A DNA stretch of 16,350 nt from SKLM01 sp050049955 (GTDB lineage Bacteria > Chloroflexota > Anaerolineae > B4-G1), in NCBI GenBank assembly GCA_050049955.1, contig JASFVG010000048.1:1-16350 (forward strand), in the 5' to 3' direction. Made by a program: the position numbers and the translations under genes. The notes below the pieces were generated by a model, which saw nothing but the letters and a program-made list of their open reading frames with translations, was not told where the DNA came from and ran no database searches. This document shows positions 14,620 to 16,350 of the stretch, one piece after another (position 1 is the first letter of the stretch; the number at the start of each line of letters is the position of its first letter).

Positions 14620-15804
14620 TCAGAACTCAAGCTTTCTATGGCGCATCACCACGTTCTCTGAGAGGCCGATTCCAATCATCATGGTAAGCAGTGCTGCCGG
14701 GCCGTAGCTCACGAAGGGCAGAGGCAAGCCAACAACCGGTACCAGCCCCAGATTCATGCCGATGTTCACCACAGCCTGGAAGAGAATCATCGCCAGTGTG
14801 CCCGCAGCGATCATCCGCCCAAACCCGTCGGCCGCGATCAAGATGACCCGCAGAAGGCGAGAGAACAGAATCAGGTAGAGTACAAACAACACCATAACGC
14901 CAAGAAAGCCGAGTTCCTCGGAGACAACGGCAAAGATGAAGTCTGTATGGCGCACCGGCAGGTAGCGCAGCTGACTCTGCGTCCCCTGGGCCAACCCCTT
15001 GCCCCACAGTCCGCCGGATCCAATGGCAATCGATGCCTGTTCCAGTTGGTAAGCAACGTTAGGGTTGCTGCTGGGGTTAACGAACCCCAGGATCCGCTCC
15101 TGCATATATCCGAAGTCCAGAGCCTCCATCAGCCTCCAGAGGGGGTAGATCGCTCCCAGAGCGACCACTCCTGTCGCAACCAGATACCGCACGCCGAGAT
15201 CAGATTCGAATACCATGGCCAGCCACATCGCCATCAGGACCGCGGCAGTTCCCATATCCGGCTGGCCAAACACGAGCGCTGCCAGCAACAGGGTCATCGC
15301 CCCCGATGCCACGTAGTTGCCAAGCCCGATCTCACCAGAGGCGTCCGTCGCTAGACTGGTCTTGGGGGCTCCGAAAAGCGGGGTAATGCCCGATCTTCTC
15401 GTCCGCTTGCGGCTTAGTACGGCGCCAACGGATATGGCCAGCAGGTTCATCGCCAGAAAAGAGGGCTGGAATCGCACGAACCCTAGATCAAACCAGCTCC
15501 GCACCCTACCAATCTCGCTTCGGCCAAACAGCAGCACCAGAACCAGCAGGATGACAGCGACCAGGTACATCAGCCACCAGAAATCGCCCAGCCAGTGGAA
15601 ATCCCGAGGAAACATGGCCAGCAGTATGATCAGCCCTATCCCCACCGCACCAAAGATCGCCTGACGGCGCCAGATGTCCTGCAGCCGGGGATCAAGGCTA
15701 CCCAGATTCGCGCTGTAGATCATCACCACCCCGAACGCGGTCAGGAGTACTGCAGTAAGGAGCAGTGCGTAGTCAAAGTGGCGCCAGATACGCAAGACAG
15801 TCAC
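14620..15804 (-). CDS. rodA: RodA/FtsW (SEDS) family peptidoglycan glycosyltransferase
   Basis: A 394-residue polytopic membrane protein of the SEDS family, which polymerises lipid II into glycan strands in partnership with a class B penicillin-binding protein. About ten membrane helices are visible. The long extracytoplasmic loop carries QGTQSQLRYLPVRHTDFIFA, whose Asp (D288) is the family's catalytic residue, followed by EELGFLG. QPDMGTA lies at 181-187. The C-terminal signature is NIGMNLGLVPVVGLPLPFVSY followed by GPAALL in place of the usual GGSSLL. RodA rather than FtsW is favoured by NIGMNLGLVP and the overall length. GTG 15804 has AGAGGT four bases upstream. The extended -10 about 100 bases upstream suggests its own promoter. 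No PBP2 or mre gene is nearby within the window. Confidence 0.93.
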   Translation of the reverse strand: MTVLRIWRHFDYALLLTAVLLTAFGVVMIYSANLGSLDPRLQDIWRRQAIFGAVGIGLIILLAMFPRDFHWLGDFWWLMYLVAVILLVLVLLFGRSEIGRVRSWFDLGFVRFQPSFLAMNLLAISVGAVLSRKRTRRSGITPLFGAPKTSLATDASGEIGLGNYVASGAMTLLLAALVFGQPDMGTAAVLMAMWLAMVFESDLGVRYLVATGVVALGAIYPLWRLMEALDFGYMQERILGFVNPSSNPNVAYQLEQASIAIGSGGLWGKGLAQGTQSQLRYLPVRHTDFIFAVVSEELGFLGVMVLFVLYLILFSRLLRVILIAADGFGRMIAAGTLAMILFQAVVNIGMNLGLVPVVGLPLPFVSYGPAALLTMMIGIGLSENVVMRHRKLEF

Positions 15805-15901
15805 CTACCTCTAGGTACGGTCAGCCAAGGATTTGCCACCATCTGCCTAGCCCCTACCGACGTCCCACATCGAATGGATCGAAGGGAACCATGGTGGCGG
15901 T

Positions 15902-15910
15902 ATTATAGCA
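15902..15910 (-). promoter_or_regulatory. extended -10 promoter for rodA
   Basis: The minus strand has TGCTATAAT: a perfect TATAAT (15907-15902) with the TGn extension. The -35 region is poor (TTCGTG or TTTCGT with 16-17 base spacing), as is common for extended -10 promoters. Transcription would start near 15895, about 90 bases before the rodA GTG. Confidence 0.55.
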
Positions 15911-15917
15911 CGTGCTA
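15906..15917. promoter_or_regulatory. 12-bp palindrome overlapping the rodA promoter, possible operator
   Basis: TAGCACGTGCTA is a perfect 12-base palindrome with CACGTG at its centre. It overlaps the TGn element and the first bases of the -10 box, where a bound dimer would block polymerase. Confidence 0.4.
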
Positions 15918-15975
15918 GGGGTTCACGAAAACGTCTCCCGGTGGTCCGGTGTCCACCATTTCACAGCCGGGCCCT

Positions 15976-16003
15976 CCTGAGTAGCCAGTCTGGCGAGCTC
16001 AGG
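15976..16003 (-). terminator. stem-loop after the glycosylase gene
   Basis: CCTGAG (15976-15981) pairs perfectly with CTCAGG (15998-16003), with an inner GCC/GGC and a five-base loop. It lies 33 bases after the glycosylase stop. No T tract follows on the minus strand, so it may act as a processing or 3'-protection hairpin rather than an intrinsic terminator. Confidence 0.3.
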
Positions 16004-16036
16004 GGTGCCCCCGGGTCAAGGCTGTAGCTGCTGGCC

Positions 16037-16350
16037 TCAGCGCGACACGAACCGGTTTCCGACCAGATACAAGCGCCAGAGAGCCCTCCGAGCGGCGGCG
16101 TCACCACGCACGTTGACCCTGGGGCCGATGCCTACCCCGCTGTTGCAGACCGGGTGGCCTGACTCCAGGAATAGCCGCGCATCAGGTGAGCACAGATCAG
16201 CGCCATCGAACCGACGGTCTATCTCCAGCGCTTCACAAAGCCGCCCCGGACCGCTGGTCAGCTGCTCATCGGGCCGGCCCCCTCGCCGCTCACGCATCTC
16301 CTCGAGACCCTCTAGCGGCTCCAGCGCCCGTACCAGCACTGCCGCCGGGA
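16037..16350 (-). CDS. 3-methyladenine DNA glycosylase (Mpg/AAG family), C-terminal part
   Basis: About 103 codons are visible; the frame is open to the right edge, so the N-terminus and the glutamate of the active site are outside. The family's C-terminal half is clear: PAAVLVRALEPLEGLEEMRE, LTSGPGRLCEALEIDRRFDG and the final WRLYLVGNRFVSR. Enzymes of this family excise alkylated and deaminated purines (3-methyladenine, hypoxanthine) from DNA as monofunctional glycosylases. It ends in VSR with a stop, the usual end of the family, so the C-terminus is complete. The gap to rodA with its own promoter suggests a separate transcription unit. Confidence 0.92.
   Translation of the reverse strand, partial: PAAVLVRALEPLEGLEEMRERRGGRPDEQLTSGPGRLCEALEIDRRFDGADLCSPDARLFLESGHPVCNSGVGIGPRVNVRGDAAARRALWRLYLVGNRFVSR

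Noticed and set aside
1..16350. CRISPR arrays, insertion sequences, toxin-antitoxin pairs or phage defence genes
   Set aside because: No regularly spaced repeats, terminal inverted repeats with a transposase, or defence-type domains were seen on either strand.

Overview
This 16.35 kb window is a moderately GC-rich bacterial chromosomal segment in which every gene I can support lies on the minus strand, so transcription runs from right to left. Gene content and style suggest Chloroflexota or a neighbouring phylum: a RodA-type wall gene, a GlnRS next to a GluRS, a membrane-anchored clostripain-like peptidase and a sigma-54 with a Cys4 insertion. This placement is an inference; there is no rRNA or other phylogenetic marker here. 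I see no transposase, phage gene, CRISPR array or complete tRNA.

Right to left in transcription order: (1) the C-terminal part of a 3-methyladenine DNA glycosylase, cut by the right edge (16037-16350); (2) a non-coding gap with a stem-loop and an extended -10 promoter overlapped by a 12-bp palindrome, leading into rodA (14620-15804); (3) a leader holding a tRNA D-arm-like fragment, then glnS (12703-14433) and, 17 bp on, gltX (11138-12685); (4) a membrane-anchored C11 peptidase (stop at 8539) whose N-terminus is ambiguous and may be frameshifted; (5) rpoN (7012-8442) and an NtrC-type sigma-54 activator (5587-6969), 42 bp apart; (6) a structured intergenic region of about 400 bp (5189-5586), then a possible 88-residue ORF; (7) a 1141-residue membrane sensor histidine kinase (1469-4894), followed through ATGA overlaps by a short ORF that seems frameshifted, a 108-residue two-helix membrane protein (990-1316) and a TPR protein that runs off the left edge (1-979).

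The clearest functional theme is signalling. A sigma factor 54, a sigma-54 activator with an intact receiver, and a large sensor kinase with three possible input modules (polytopic membrane domain, extracellular Cache-like domain, cytoplasmic GAF and PAS) lie next to each other. The kinase gene heads a tight cluster with a small membrane protein and a TPR protein, which may be its accessory parts. The translation, wall and repair genes to the right look like housekeeping.

The most interesting items are the Cys4 zinc-ribbon-like insertion in sigma-54, the two places where good protein sequence switches frame (start of the C11 peptidase, and between the kinase and the small membrane protein), the kinase/membrane/TPR cluster, and the palindrome on the rodA promoter.
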